DNA from: Cepaea nemoralis
Taxonomy: Eukaryota > Mollusca > Gastropoda > Stylommatophora > Helicidae
Direction of reading: 5' to 3'
NCBI GenBank assembly: GCA_014155875.1
Contig: JACEFZ010027037.1
Location: forward strand, 62,001 to 126,000
DNA length: 64,000 nucleotides
Shown here: positions 45,091 to 55,820 of the stretch, piece after piece
Position numbering within the stretch: position 1 is the stretch's first letter
How the letters are laid out: every line of letters begins with the position of its first letter
Position numbers and translations under genes: made by a program
Notes under the pieces: model-generated
Database searches by the model: none
Told to the model about the DNA's origin: nothing
The model's input: only the letters and a program-made list of their open reading frames with translations

Positions 45091-45884
45091 CAGATGTTAT
45101 GACACTCAAAAAGATTCACATGTTGTTGGATCGGTAAAGCCTCAGGGAGACTAAGTTTTAACTCTTATTGCAATGTGTTTGTGTTCTGGGAATGTGGGCC
45201 CTGACAGGGGCTTGCGTCTGTGTGTATGAGGTTGGTGGAGTGGCTGCCCTGCCCTCCCGGTGCCACATCTTGTGGAAACCTCTAGCTGGTGCTGCTGCAG
45301 TGATGTCTGTTAGCACAGCTGTGATTACAGTGATTCCCTCTTGGTTGTCTGTTGTTGCTGTACGGGAGTACAGAAGTGTGATGTTGTTGTTGCACCTTTC
45401 TGAACTGTTGTGAAACATACAAGTTGCATTCTTTCATGAGCACTTCATTGTTTTACTCATGCATATTTAAATTTATGTTTTAACTTTGTTTTTATCATTA
45501 TGTTTTGTTTTCATTGTTATCATTTGTATTATACGTTTTGTATGCTTTTTAAATTATTATTTTGTTCAATCCCTTGAAGCCATATTAACATGGTTGTACA
45601 GAAGAATGCTGAAAATACCTTTGACAGGAACAGTGAGTAATCTACATTTGTTAACCGAGACTATGATGCAACGTTAATGGGCGGCTGCGCTGATAATGTC
45701 ATGAACATGTTCGAGGCCTGCCCTCGTTGTCTCACTAAGTGAGGTAAAGACTGGCCAGCTGTTATTCTGCTCTACAAAATGTGATTGTCTACACACCATC
45801 ACAGGCACATAGCTACAAACTGCTTCAGGACACATGTAATTAGCATGCAAATAACGAAATATCATTAGCAGTGGACAGGAAGGG
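45091..45884 (+). other. No feature recognised
   Basis: Short open frames on both strands (45158-45418) show no family resemblance. T-rich sequence follows at 45450-45560. Nothing is supported. Confidence 0.4.
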
Positions 45885-46515
45885 CCATCAATGAACATCA
45901 CAGTCAACCGCGAGATACTAGAACAAGTAGCAAGTTTCTCCTATCTTGGACATATAATAATGGATGGTGGCAGAAGTGAAGTAGAAATCAAAAAGAGAAT
46001 AGGAATGGCTAAAAATACTTTCAACAGTATGATATCATCATTAACATCTAGAGAGATTAACAAAGTATTAAAAATGAGAATTGTTAAATGTTATGTATAT
46101 CCAACACTATTGTATGGTGCGGAAGCCCGGACATTGAACAAGCAACTAGAAAGTCACATAGAGGACCTGGAGATGTGGATATACAGACGAATATGTCATA
46201 TTTTATGGAAACAAAAACAATCAAATATAGATGTTTTAGAAAAACTGGGAATGAAAAGAGAGTTAACTAAAGAAATAAAAAAGCGGCAATTGAAATATTT
46301 CGGCCACGTTAAAAAACATTATACTATTATAAAACCCCTATTGGAGTGCAAGATTGAGGGCAAGTGGACAAGAGGTAGACAATGATACAAATGGAATGAT
46401 AGCATCAAGAGATGGACAAACATCAATCTGACAGAATGTACAGTCAGGGCGAGAGACAGACAGTGTTGGAGATCCATTGCAGCCAACCTTCATTGTGAAG
46501 ACGGCCTTGATTGAT
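45885..46515 (+). mobile_element. L-C LINE, C-terminal region, open for 164 codons
   Basis: It reads FSYLGHIIMDGGRSEVEIKK, RIGMAKNTFNSMISSLTSRE, LLYGAEARTLNKQLESHIED, WIYRRI and KYFGHVK. After a stop near 46383 it continues as KWNDSIKRWTNINL and CWRSIAANLHCEDG. This is the thumb-to-C-terminus part of a non-LTR RT (YLG, YG.E..T, RR.L.YFGHV). The RT catalytic part is missing. The frame is well preserved, so it is younger than the copy at 17291-17780. Confidence 0.82.
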
Positions 46516-46789
46516 TGAATGTTTATGTTGTCCTTGTAAAAGTGTTATAGCTGAAAGACAGTGGATATTTGTAATGTCTTTAGTTGTCTTAGTTTTCTTA
46601 TGCATTTTCTTGTTTGAAGTATATATCGTGAATGGGTCAAGCCAAAGACATTCTTCAACAGGTGTGTTCATTTAAGGACTTAGAACCTGGCGTGGACTGG
46701 GTACAAGTGCCAACAGAGTTCTGTACATCCTTTTCAGTTTGCATCCAACTAGACAGAAAATGCAGAGAATAAAATCTGGCTGCTGTGGA

Positions 46790-47480
46790 GGCGGAAGTAC
46801 AGGCTTTGATCTTCGAGAATTCTTTAGAGTGTGGTGCTGTCATTTACACAAGACAGGTCGGTAATTCGACAAGTGAGAAGTTCATGGGCCTTTACAGCTC
46901 AGATTGAAGGGAGAGTTGTGAAGGAAGATTCTGGTGCTTTTGCGTTGACCACAAGTAGCCTGACTATGGCAGTAAGTAAAGCAATACCATGGCTTGAGAC
47001 ACATACAGTCACTCGGGTGTGTTTCCTTAGTGACTCAATGAGCATGCTCAGGAAGATAGAGATGGGGTGGGTCTGGAAAGAGTGGTGTCTCAGGAGAAAG
47101 TGGTGTCTCTGGAGCGGTCTCGGCTGGCAAAGATTTGTTTCATTTTCGTGCCAGGGCATGCGGGTGTACAAGGAAATGGACAGGCTTGCAGGTAAGGCTA
47201 CTGTGGAAGGTGGTCGAGCCATGCACCAGGCTGATATTCTGAATGTACTAACGAGAAGCAAGTTGTTTGCGAGAACCAAGTGATGACTGCAAATCTACAA
47301 CCATGGTCAGGCTATGAGAACAGTAAGTTAAAAGAGGGTTGGCCAAGCAAGAACAATATGCAGAAAGCCAAAGAAGATTAATAAACCAACATAGAACTGG
47401 TGTCCATGCTGCGGGATTTACTAAGGATGGAATCCAAGCGTTTATGGACTGAATGTTTTGATGTGCAATGTGGATGATCT
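46790..47480 (+). mobile_element. L-B LINE, RNase H region, sense
   Basis: It contains VCFLSDSMSMLRKIEMGW (an Asp motif of RNase H). The segment RVYKEMDRLAGKATVEGGRA corresponds to the V.GNE.AD.LAG helix with the last Asp conserved and GNE altered. FSCQGMR stands where W.PGHAG is expected, so the His motif is degraded. HQADILNVL follows. It is inactive. A short (TA)n lies at 47489-47510. Confidence 0.78.
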
Positions 47481-47509
47481 GTCGACTAGCTATATATATA
47501 TATATATAT

Positions 47510-47695
47510 ACTCTCGTGAGTAACGTGACATGCGTGAGAATTGGTAGTGGTTCTCTCCACATCGGTAACTTAGGGGTATGTGAGCTGGTCGCTCAGAAAG
47601 CAATGGCAAACTACTGCGCGTAATCTTGTCAAGAAATCAACAATCAGCTGAATGATGCTGATGTTGACAGCGATGTCCTGTAAAGGATATGCAAA
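47510..47695 (+). mobile_element. S-A SINE variant, sense
   Basis: The 5' half ctcgtgagtaacgtgacatg, agtggttctctccacatcgg and taacttaggggtatgtgagc precedes cagaaagcaatggcaaacta and the 3' end cgatgtcctgtaaaggatat. The 5' half matches 880-955 in reverse, so it is a subfamily with its own head. Confidence 0.8.
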
Positions 47696-47699
47696 CAAA

Positions 47700-47810
47700 A
47701 ACACACACGTGTGCACATGCGTGGACGGATTGAACCAGCTACCTTGCCATCAGCACACCAGAAGTTTAAGAGCACATGCTCTATCCATTCGGCCAGGCTG
47801 ACCTCTCTCT
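47700..47810 (-). mobile_element. S-B SINE head, antisense
   Basis: ggattgaaccagctaccttg (B-box area), catcagcacaccagaagttt and tatccattcggccaggctga (A-box area) are the antisense tRNA-like head of S-B. The body is absent. Confidence 0.75.
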
Positions 47811-47864
47811 TTTTAACGTTGACAACTTTTGTTAAACAAACCAGCAGGATGTGCAAGACCAGTT

Positions 47865-49480
47865 CTTCAACTACACACTGGTATAGAAGCAACTCTGGAA
47901 CTACACACTGGTATAGAAGCAACTCTGGAACTACACACTGGTATAGAGGCAACTCTGGAACTACACACTGGTATAGAAGCAACTCTGGAACTACACACTG
48001 GTAGAGAGGCAACTCTGGAACTACACACTGGTATAGAGGCAACTCTGGAACTACACACTGGTATAGAAGCAACTCTGGAACTACACACTGGTATAGAAGC
48101 AACTCTGGAACTACACACTGGTATAGAAGCAACTCTGGAACTACACACTGGTAGAGAGGCAACTCTGGAACTACACACTGGTATAGAAGCAACTGGTACT
48201 GGATCTACACACTGGTATAGAGGCAACTCTGGAACTACACACTGGTAGAGAGGCAACTCTGGAACTACACACTGGTATAGAAGCAACTGGTACTGGATCT
48301 ACACACTGGTATAGAAGCAACTGGTACTGGATCTACACACTGGTAGAGAGGCAACTCTGGAACTACACACTGGTAGAGAGGCAACTCTGGAACTACACAC
48401 TGGTAGAGAGGCAACTCTGGAACTACACACTGGTAGAGAGGCAACTCTGGAACTACACACTGGTAGAGAGGCAACTCTGGAACTACACACTGGTATAGAA
48501 GCAACTGGTACTGGATCTACACACTGGTATAGAGGCAACTCTGGAACTACACACTGGTAGAGAGGCAACTCTGGAACTACACACTGGTATAGAAGCAACT
48601 GGTACTAGATCTACACACTGGTTATAGAAGCAACTGCCGTAAGCAACTCTGGAACTACACACTGGTATAGAAGCAACTCTGGAACTACACACTGGTATAG
48701 AAGCAACTCTGGAACTACACACTGGTATAGAAGCAACTCTGGAACTACACACTGGTAGAGAGGCAACTCTGGAACTACACACTGGTATAGAAGCAACTCT
48801 GGAACTACACATTGGTATAGAAGCAACTGGTACTGGATCTACACACTGGTATAGAAGCATCTGCTAATGGATCTACACACTGGTAGAGAGGCAACTCTTG
48901 AACTACACATTGGTATAGAGGCAACTCTGGAACTACACACTGGTAGAGAGGCAACTCTTGAACTACACATTGGTAGAGAGGCAACTGATACTTTATCTAC
49001 ACACTGATATAGAAGAAACACTGGAACTACACATTGGTATAGAGGCAACTAGTACTGGAACTACACATTGGTATGGAGGCAACTAAGAAACTACACACTG
49101 GTAGAGAGGCAACTCACGAACTACACACTGGTAGAGAGATAACTCTGAAACTACACATTGGTTTAGAGGCAACTGATAATTTATCTAGACACTGGTATAG
49201 AAGCTAAACTGGAACTACACACTGGTAAAGAGCAACTCTTGAACTACACACTGGTAAAGAGGCAACACTGGAACTACACTGGTATAGCGACAACACTGGA
49301 ACTACACATTGGTATAGCGACAACACTGGAACTACACATTGGTATAGCGGCAACTGGTACTTTATCAAGACACTGGTAGAGAGGCAACACTGGAACTACA
49401 CACTGGTACAGAGGCAACATGAACTACACACTGGTAGAGAGGCAACTGGTACTGGATCTACACACTGGTATAGAGGCTTG
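47865..49480. repeat. 30-bp minisatellite, about 53 copies
   Basis: The unit is aactctggaactacacactg plus gtatagaagc. A 34-bp variant carries tggtactggat. The middle is homogeneous and the right end (49000-49480) is diverged. Ten codons without stop give open frames in most frames of both strands (LYQCVVPEL, ATLELHTGIE). None is a gene. Confidence 0.95.
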
Positions 49481-50280
49481 ACCTCCTTAACAACAATATT
49501 GTCAGACTACAAGACAATGGCATGGTTATTGTAATTTCTATCACACATTTAAGGTTTTCATTTGATGTCCCCTTGTATATCATGTGGAGTTTCTGCTCAT
49601 TGTAACGAAGTTGTTCATTCTCCCTGTCTAGTTATGTAAAATGTATATTTCTGTAAACTATTCTGATCTCATCTGGTGATAAATGTAACTTAATCTTTGA
49701 TTCTTGGAGAAGTATAGTAACATTATTTGTTTGTTACAAAGATATAATAGATTGTTTGTGTTACAGAAGTGTGATAAACTCTACCTGAGTTACAGAAGTG
49801 TGATAAATTATATCTGAGTTACAGAAGTGTGATCTGATAAACTCTTTTTTGTGTGGCAGAATTGTGATAAACTTTATCTTACTGAGTTACAGAAGTGTGA
49901 CAAACTCTGTGTGTGTGGCAGAAGTTTGATCAACTACATTTGAGTTACAGACATGCGATAAACTCTATCAAGTTACAGAAGTGTGATAAACTCTGTGTAT
50001 TACAGTAGTGTTACAATCTCTGTGCTTGCCAAAATTGTGATAAACTGTATTTCAGAAGTAAGTGTATTGGAAGTAATAAATTTGTATATATGCTGCAAAA
50101 ATTAAATAATTTATCTGTATGCCACACAAATGTAATATATGTTGTGTAAGGCTGCATAAGTACAATAAGTTGATTGTGTGTTAAAGTAAATTCTTTGTGT
50201 TACAATGATGTAATAAATTAATGATGCTTTGCAGAAATATGATAAATTGATTCTGTGTTTCAGAAGTGAAATACATATTT

Positions 50281-50432
50281 CTTCTTCTTCTTCTGTGTTC
50301 ATCCAGAGTTTTTTTTTTTTTTTTCGGACGTGATTGCGTTGTGCCTGTTTACAGCAGAGCTGCGTTCTTGCGCCGTTAGGCCGACACATCTGACTTCTGC
50401 GGGCATTTGTTGACCGGGTTAACCTTCCCGGG
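50281..50432 (-). mobile_element. 152-bp retroposed element with 13-bp target duplication
   Basis: gaaatacatattt flanks it at 50268-50280 and 50433-50445. On the minus strand it begins ccccgggaaggttaacccgg, contains gtcggcctaacggcgcaaga, then a run of A, and ends in a (GAA)n tail. This is a SINE-like structure. No A/B boxes in the usual order are visible, so its parent RNA is unknown. Confidence 0.82.
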
Positions 50433-50891
50433 GAAATACATATTTTATGTTTTGTGAAAGTACATTCTTTATGTTGCAGAAATGCAATTTGTATGTATTG
50501 AAGAAGTGTAGTAAATTACTGATGTGCTGCAGACATGAAAACATGACTTGAATCTTGCAGAAGTTTAATCAGTTTTTTGTGTGTTTATTTTAAAACTTGG
50601 AGTAATGTGTATGAATGTTGCAAAATTATAGATTATTTATATGTTGCAGTTGTACCGTACGTGAATTGTATGTTACAGAAGTATAGAAAATTATTTCTAG
50701 GTTTCAAAAGTAGTAATTTGTTTGTATGCTGCATAAGTATACTTTATGTATATGTTGCAATTTTACCATACATGACATGTATGATGCAGAAGTTTAGATT
50801 TTGTATATGTTTCAGTTGTAGCATACATGACTTGTATGTTGCAGAAGTGAAGGTCATGTATATGCTTTAGTTGTACCATAGATGACTTGTA

Positions 50892-51046
50892 CAGGGTGTA
50901 TTTTTAATGATCGTGGGGTTTTTGAAACTATTACTGTTCCAAGTTTTGTATTTACCTTTTATGTTGCATGAACTCCACAGAGGGTGAATACAAAACTTGG
51001 AACGGCAATATTTTCAAAAACCCCAGTTATTAAAAATACACCCTAT
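50892..51046. mobile_element. Foldback element, arms of about 64 bp
   Basis: cagggtgtatttttaatgat ... gttccaagttttgtattta is followed, after about 35 bases, by the near reverse complement gaatacaaaacttggaacgg ... ttattaaaaatacaccctat. It would form a long hairpin. No protein and no clear target duplication were found. Confidence 0.88.
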
Positions 51047-51214
51047 GTGTTGTTGTGTATATGTTTCAGTTGTGCCATACATGACTTGTATGTTGCAGAA
51101 GAATAGATTATTTATGTTTCAGGTGTACCATAGATGACTTGTGTGTTACAAAAGTTCAATAAATGACTGATACCTTGCAGACTGGAAATTTGATTCTCTT
51201 TACTGTAAAAACAG

Positions 51215-51650
51215 TACCAGCCGGCTCTGTGGCAGAGAGTTACAGACACAGCTCACAATCTTGCTTACTGTGTTCCAAACACAGATGCACTTGATTTGGC
51301 AGCAGACCACCTTGGGTTGATTTTCAATAGTATGAATGCTGGTTGTGCAGAAAGTAATAGCAAACTAAACAAAGTTAGTTAGTTGCATGTCCTTTTCACT
51401 ACTTTTCAGGTTGTCGCAATCAACCGCAGTATTTTTTGGCTGTGTATGATCTCTTGGCAAGTTAACGTTCTGTAGTTTCTGATTGCTTTCTGGATGACCA
51501 GCACCCATATCATTTCATTAAAAAAAAAAAACCAATGCAAGGCGGTCTGCAGCCAAATCGCCCGCAGCTGTGTTTCCAACGTGGTATGCGGGATACGAAC
51601 TGCGTCTGTCACCCCTTAGCAACGATATTCTTTAAAGGATATGCAACTAG
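51215..51650. mobile_element. S-A SINE inverted pair
   Basis: A sense head and body (51215-51370: ccggctctgtggcagagagt, ttggcagcagaccaccttgg) is followed by an antisense full copy (51378-51650: ttgtcgcaatcaaccgcagt, caaggcggtctgcagccaaa, ctgtgtttccaacgtggtat). The two could pair in RNA. An A run of 12 lies inside at 51520-51531. Confidence 0.82.
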
Positions 51651-51679
51651 CTAACTGTAAAAACAAGAGTGAGTCCCCT

Positions 51680-51960
51680 TGTCACACGCCTTAAATCTCA
51701 TTGGGCATATGGTGGCGACCCATATTTGTATAGAACAATGGGCACGTGATAGTGATGTGGTCCGTATCCTGCTGGCAGGCTTTACCTCCCAGAACATTTC
51801 TTGGTAGCCATTTTAGGCCAGGTCGACCTGGAAGTGCAGGTCAGTTGTACACATCTTCCGGGGAGGGGGGTGAGTGAACCCTTGACTAATGGGTCAGCAG
51901 GTGAGCGTCTAGCCACTTGGAGGCTGCCACGATGTACTGGCAAGTGCTTGACCTTGTAGA
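51680..51960 (-). mobile_element. S-E SINE with tRNA-like head, antisense
   Basis: The body includes gcatatggtggcgacccata, gtgatagtgatgtggtccgt, ggctttacctcccagaacat and ccaggtcgacctggaagtgc. The head has gtgagtgaacccttgactaa (antisense B box) and gagcgtctagccacttggag (antisense A box). It is the most complete S-E copy. Confidence 0.8.
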
Positions 51961-52169
51961 GTTCAGATGGAGAAATAATCACCATCATTCTTCACGGTGG
52001 ATAGATTCAAGAGTTTCTGCCCATATAACACAAACAAATGTCCAGATGTCAGATCAAGCACATTTAATCAAACGTAATAGTCCAGATGCCATGACAATAA
52101 CAAATGTAAGATGTGACGTAGAGAGCATAGTTATCAAAACATAATAGTCCAGATATGAGCTTGAGGAAT

Positions 52170-52325
52170 TAAGGCCTCCAGGCTAGTGCAGTCGCCGCGA
52201 ACTGTCCAGGTTAGGGTTTAATTTTTTGCCTCGACAGAAAATCAATCAATCCACACCTTATTGAGGATTTGAACCCGGGTCTCCCAAAGGAGAATCCGGC
52301 ATTCTAGCCGCTCGAACAGCCTCTT
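52170..52325 (-). mobile_element. S-F SINE with tRNA-like head, antisense
   Basis: On the minus strand the A-box area ttcgagcggctagaatgccg and the B box acccgggttcaaatcctcaa are clear. The flanks (aacataatagtccagatatg before, aacataatagcccagattgt after) are copies of a 60-bp repeat split by the insertion. Confidence 0.75.
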
Positions 52326-52399
52326 CTCATTAAAAACACATTGACAAAACATAATAGCCCAGATTGTATGGCACTAACTGATGTCCGGATGTGAAGTTG

Positions 52400-52680
52400 T
52401 TTTATCAGTGAAGGGGTGAAACCGATACAAATTCGTCGATGAATCGAGGTCCAGTATGGTGACGTATGCCTGTCATTCCAGCAAGTATATGAATGGAGTA
52501 GGAAGTTTCAAAAACATGTTGGTCCGATGAGGTGGTGCATGAGTGGTTACACACGCGACCAAGAGCATTTTTTTCCACACGAATCCCAGCACTTTATCGG
52601 CGCTGGAGGACTTGCATTGAAGTCACTAGTGGTTACATCGAAAAACGATACATTTGTTCTTTACTTTTTCAGAATACATT
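52400..52680 (+). pseudogene. Internally deleted mariner-type transposase remnant
   Basis: 52413-52523 reads VKPIQIRR, stop, IEVQYGDVCLSFQQVYEWSR then KFQKHVGP, the N-terminal helix-turn-helix start of mariner transposases. Immediately after, in another frame (52532 on), VHEWLHTRPRAFFSTRIPAL then YRRWRTCIEVTSGYIEK matches the transposase C-terminus. The whole catalytic middle is absent, so N- and C-terminal pieces are joined. It is a MITE-like relic. Confidence 0.8.
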
Positions 52681-52859
52681 CACCACAAAAACAAACACAT
52701 TTAAGGTTTTCATTTAAAGCCCACTCGTGGGACGCAGAGGTGTTTCCAAGGCACCAGGGCGAGGTTCTATACTGGCCAAAACCTACTAACAGGTCCTAGC
52801 CCGTGCGACCTGGGCAACATGTCCCTTCGGGGTCCTGGCTAACGTAGTAGGATCGATGA

Positions 52860-53060
52860 TTCTTCTGAAGTCGGAGAGTATCTGCCTACACGGTGAGGAA
52901 CCACCAGTCTGCACATCAATAAGCTAGACATGGGACAACGGATACTCACGCAAACCTCAGGTCCGGTATAACATCACACTGATGTTGGACAACAGGATGT
53001 CTTCATCTGACATACAGGACTTCACGCTGGAGTTCACAGCCAGTGAACGCAAGCAAGAAT
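52860..53060 (+). repeat. Dispersed repeat H, copy 1 (copy 2 at 63011-63205)
   Basis: About 200 bases (ctgaagtcggagagtatctg ... ttcacagccagtgaacgcaa) recur at 63011-63205 with over 90% identity by eye. Copy 2 ends in (aagc)n, copy 1 in gcaagcaag. Copy 2 is open (TLMLDNRMSSSDIQDFTLEF), but copy 1 has stops in that frame. Confidence 0.88.
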
Positions 53061-53064
53061 CAAT

Positions 53065-53550
53065 CATGTGCCATGCCGGAAAGCGTGGGCAGTCATGACT
53101 CGCCATTTCACTCGATCACCAGAGTCGTGGATCAGCTCAGTGTTCCTGTCTCGTCCATGCCACGTGGCCAAGCCACCCAGGTATTTTCCTCTCGGTCTTC
53201 CTCTTGATCTGTTCCCCTCGATCTTGCCAGTTGTCAATAAGTTCTCCAATCCATTTCTTCTCATAACATGTCCAAAAAATGTTGACTGTCTTCGTTTAAT
53301 TTCTCTAATCAGTCTACGATTTTAATTTGTCTCCTGTAGTACTTGATCATTGGTTTTTCTATCTGTCCATGGTACTCTTTGCATTTTCCTCAGAAACCAC
53401 ATTTCTGTAGCCATCAAATGTTTTTCAGCTTGACGCACATTGTCCAAGTTTCACATCCATACAAAAGAACAGGCTCTATGTACCCCTTCAACACTTTTTC
53501 TCGTTTCAACCAAGCAAGAAGCCCACTTGTATTTGCTGAGAACATTTCTT
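53065..53550 (-). mobile_element. L-A LINE 3' part, antisense
   Basis: The minus strand carries MRRNGLENLLTTGKIEGNRS, RGRPRGKYLGGLATWHGRDR and the upstream RT C-terminal region in broken frames. It is homologous to 24990-25560. It lies head to head with the sense L-A piece at 53555. Confidence 0.85.
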
Positions 53551-53554
53551 GAGC

Positions 53555-54360
53555 GCTCCATAGAAGTAAACAAAGACCTACATCTTTGCTTTATTGACTA
53601 CACAAAGGCTTTGAAGTAGGGCAGGTCAACATTCTGAAGATGCTTGCAGTTCTACAAATTGATGGGAAAGACCTTAGACTTATTTTTAAAAAAACATACT
53701 GGAAACAACAAGCTGCCATAAAGATTGATAATGAAGTAGGTCAGTTGAGTTGAGGAAAGAACCGACATCTTTGTACTCGGGGCATTCCCATAAGCGCTCA
53801 TTCCTTGTCTTTATCAGCCAGCGAAGAGTTCCAATACTAATGATGCCCATTAGAATCTGATTATATGTCTGTCTTGCTTTACCTCTGAGTGACGAGATCC
53901 CCTGACTACCCCTAGCTGCCGCATTCTCTCTAGACCATGTTCCTCCGCATTGTTCACGCGCTCGCAGAGGACGCACAAGGCAATCTGTCTGCTGTTCATT
54001 CCCAATTACACCAGAGTGTCCTGGGGAAAAGATCCAGCGAATGCTCACAACACACGACACCTGAATTGATGCATACCATTCAGAGCGAAGCATGCCAGTC
54101 TTCACCTGTGTCAGCATGCTTTATGAATCAGTCACAATCACAATATGCGTATACAGTTTCTTCTCCAACCAACGGAAAGCTGCAGTAGCCGTCTCTACCT
54201 CCATTCTCAAACGTCAGGTTGCTGTGTCATATTCCAAGCTCTCCTTTAGTAAGCCAGTATCAGCCAGGTGTGCGGCAGGGATGCATAATGTCTCCAGATC
54301 TTTCTTTTTTTGTTAACATACGCTGAAAGTATTTTAGAAATTTAAAAGATATTAACGGGA
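53555..54360 (+). mobile_element. L-A LINE 5' RT part, sense, split
   Basis: 53562-53744 matches 24463-24645 (gaagtaaacaaagacctaca, ctttgctttattgactacac). It resumes at 54248-54350 (agccagtatcagccaggtgt, gcggcagggatgcataatgt), matching 24640-24740. The 503 bases between are an antisense L-B piece. Confidence 0.82.
53745..54247 (-). mobile_element. L-B LINE piece inserted in L-A, antisense
   Basis: The minus strand includes VSIRWIFSPGHSGVIGNEQQ and TDCLV, the RNase H motif .. PGH.GV.GNE..D.L, and further upstream AAVAFRWLEKKLYTHIVIVTDS-type sequence in broken frames. The flanking agtaggtcag (53735-53744) and agtaagccag (54248-54257) look like a diverged 10-bp target duplication. Confidence 0.8.
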
Positions 54361-54835
54361 CAATGAAGTGCTACACATAGAAGGAGAGTTGCATTAACGG
54401 GACAATGACGTGCTGCATATAGAGTGAGATATTAACGGGACAATGAAATGTTATCCACAGAGAGATATTAACGAGACAATGAATTGCTACCCATAGAGAG
54501 ATATTAACGAGACGATGAATTGCTACCCATCAGAGAGATATTAACGGGACAATAAGTGCTACCTACAGAGAGATATTAACGGGACAATAAGTGCTGCTCA
54601 CAGAGAGATATTATTATTAACAAGACAATAAAGTGCTACCCACAGAGAGATATTAACGAGACAATAAGTGCTGCTCACAGAGAGATATTATTATTAACGA
54701 GACAATAAAGTGCTACCCACAGAGAAATATTAACGGGATATTGAAGTGCTGTCCATAAAGAGATAACGGGACAATGGCGTGCTACATATGGAGAGAGTTA
54801 TATTAACGGGACAATGAAGTGCTACACATGATAAC
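54360..54835. repeat. About 35-bp minisatellite, about 13 copies
   Basis: The unit includes agagatattaacgggacaat plus aagtgctacccacag, with a variable extra ttatta or gtgagt segment. Confidence 0.88.
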
Positions 54836-54899
54836 AATAACTTTATAACATTTTCAGTAGATGTTGCTACTGTAGCAGTCAGTCAGACAGTGGACTAGC

Positions 54900-55060
54900 T
54901 TGCCAGGACAGCGGTGAAAGATATCTTCACAGCCGAGGCAGGATTTCTTTGTAAAAGCGCACAGGATTCTCGGTGTCGATCCAGTCTCGTAAAATGGATC
55001 GCAGAAATTTGTCTGGGAAAGGCAGCAGTAGTTACAGTGTGTACTGGTCACCCCAACCAA
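54900..55060 (+). mobile_element. S-E-like SINE fragment
   Basis: gatccagtctcgtaaaatgg, atcgcagaaatttgtctggg and aaaggcagcagtagttacag align loosely with the S-E body near 19040-19100. No head. An open frame on the minus strand here shows no homology. Confidence 0.45.
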
Positions 55061-55136
55061 TAATATCGTGACATATTGTATATGAAGACCTGCCACTTTA
55101 AACACTCCTACACGGCAGAATCGATACTGATGTTAA

Positions 55137-55350
55137 GTGTTAGGGTTCCATGGACATAATGTTCTACACATTCGCTCAATATCCGTGACCATGTACATCT
55201 TATTTCAGCCTTGGTTCCATGGACATAACGTTCTGCACATTCGCTCAATATCCGTGACCATGTACATCTTATTTCAGCCTTGGTTCCATGGACATAATGT
55301 TCTACACATTTGCTCAATATCCGTGACCATGTACATCTTATTTCAGCCAA
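55137..55350. repeat. 69-bp tandem repeat, 3 copies
   Basis: The unit is tggttccatggacataatgt plus tctacacattcgctcaatat plus ccgtgaccatgtacatctta plus tttcagcct. At 23 codons it remains open on both strands. Confidence 0.93.
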
Positions 55351-55820
55351 AAGATCATTTATTTCTTCACTTGGCATCATATATGACTTTGCAGTGTGCA
55401 CCTGACGAGATGTAGCGAAATATGTCAGGCAAGAAATCGTGCAATATTTTATCTATGGCGCCTGTGTTTATGTATTGTTTCACATTTTATAACACTGTCT
55501 TCACATATGTCTGTGAGTTTCTATCTTGTGGTGGGTTTAAAATGATTCTCGCCCACTCCGTGATTTCTATTAGCTGGAAACGATCTGTGTTCTTAGCGGC
55601 TCCAGTAATCGTTGACAATCGCTTGTGTAAACAAGAGGAACTCTTCTTAGGATTATCGATTTCTTCTTACCAGAGAGAAATGACGATATCTCTTTTTTGT
55701 GCATTAAGGCGAATGTGAAAATGCTTCTTTGCGTGATTTGGGTGCGTATTGTATATTTATATTCTCCTAATGGATTTCTTTATTAGAATATTACAGTTTA
55801 CTCCCTGATATTCCTCATCC
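55351..55820 (+). other. Dispersed repeat then unassigned sequence
   Basis: 55351-55470 (cacctgacgagatgtagcga, caggcaagaaatcg) is a second copy of the repeat near 22530-22640. The remainder has no recognised feature. Confidence 0.5.

Larger units (their letters stand above)
49740..51180. repeat. Old degenerate repeat around ttacagaagtgtgataaact
   Basis: The motif ttacagaagtgtgataaact or ttgcagaagt recurs about every 25-60 bases, loosely and with drift. The array is interrupted by two clean insertions (50281-50432 and 50892-51046). Confidence 0.6.

Noticed and set aside
47644..49048. Overlapping frames of up to 182 codons on both strands
   Set aside because: These are the translation of a 30-bp repeat in several frames. 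There is no splice or start context.
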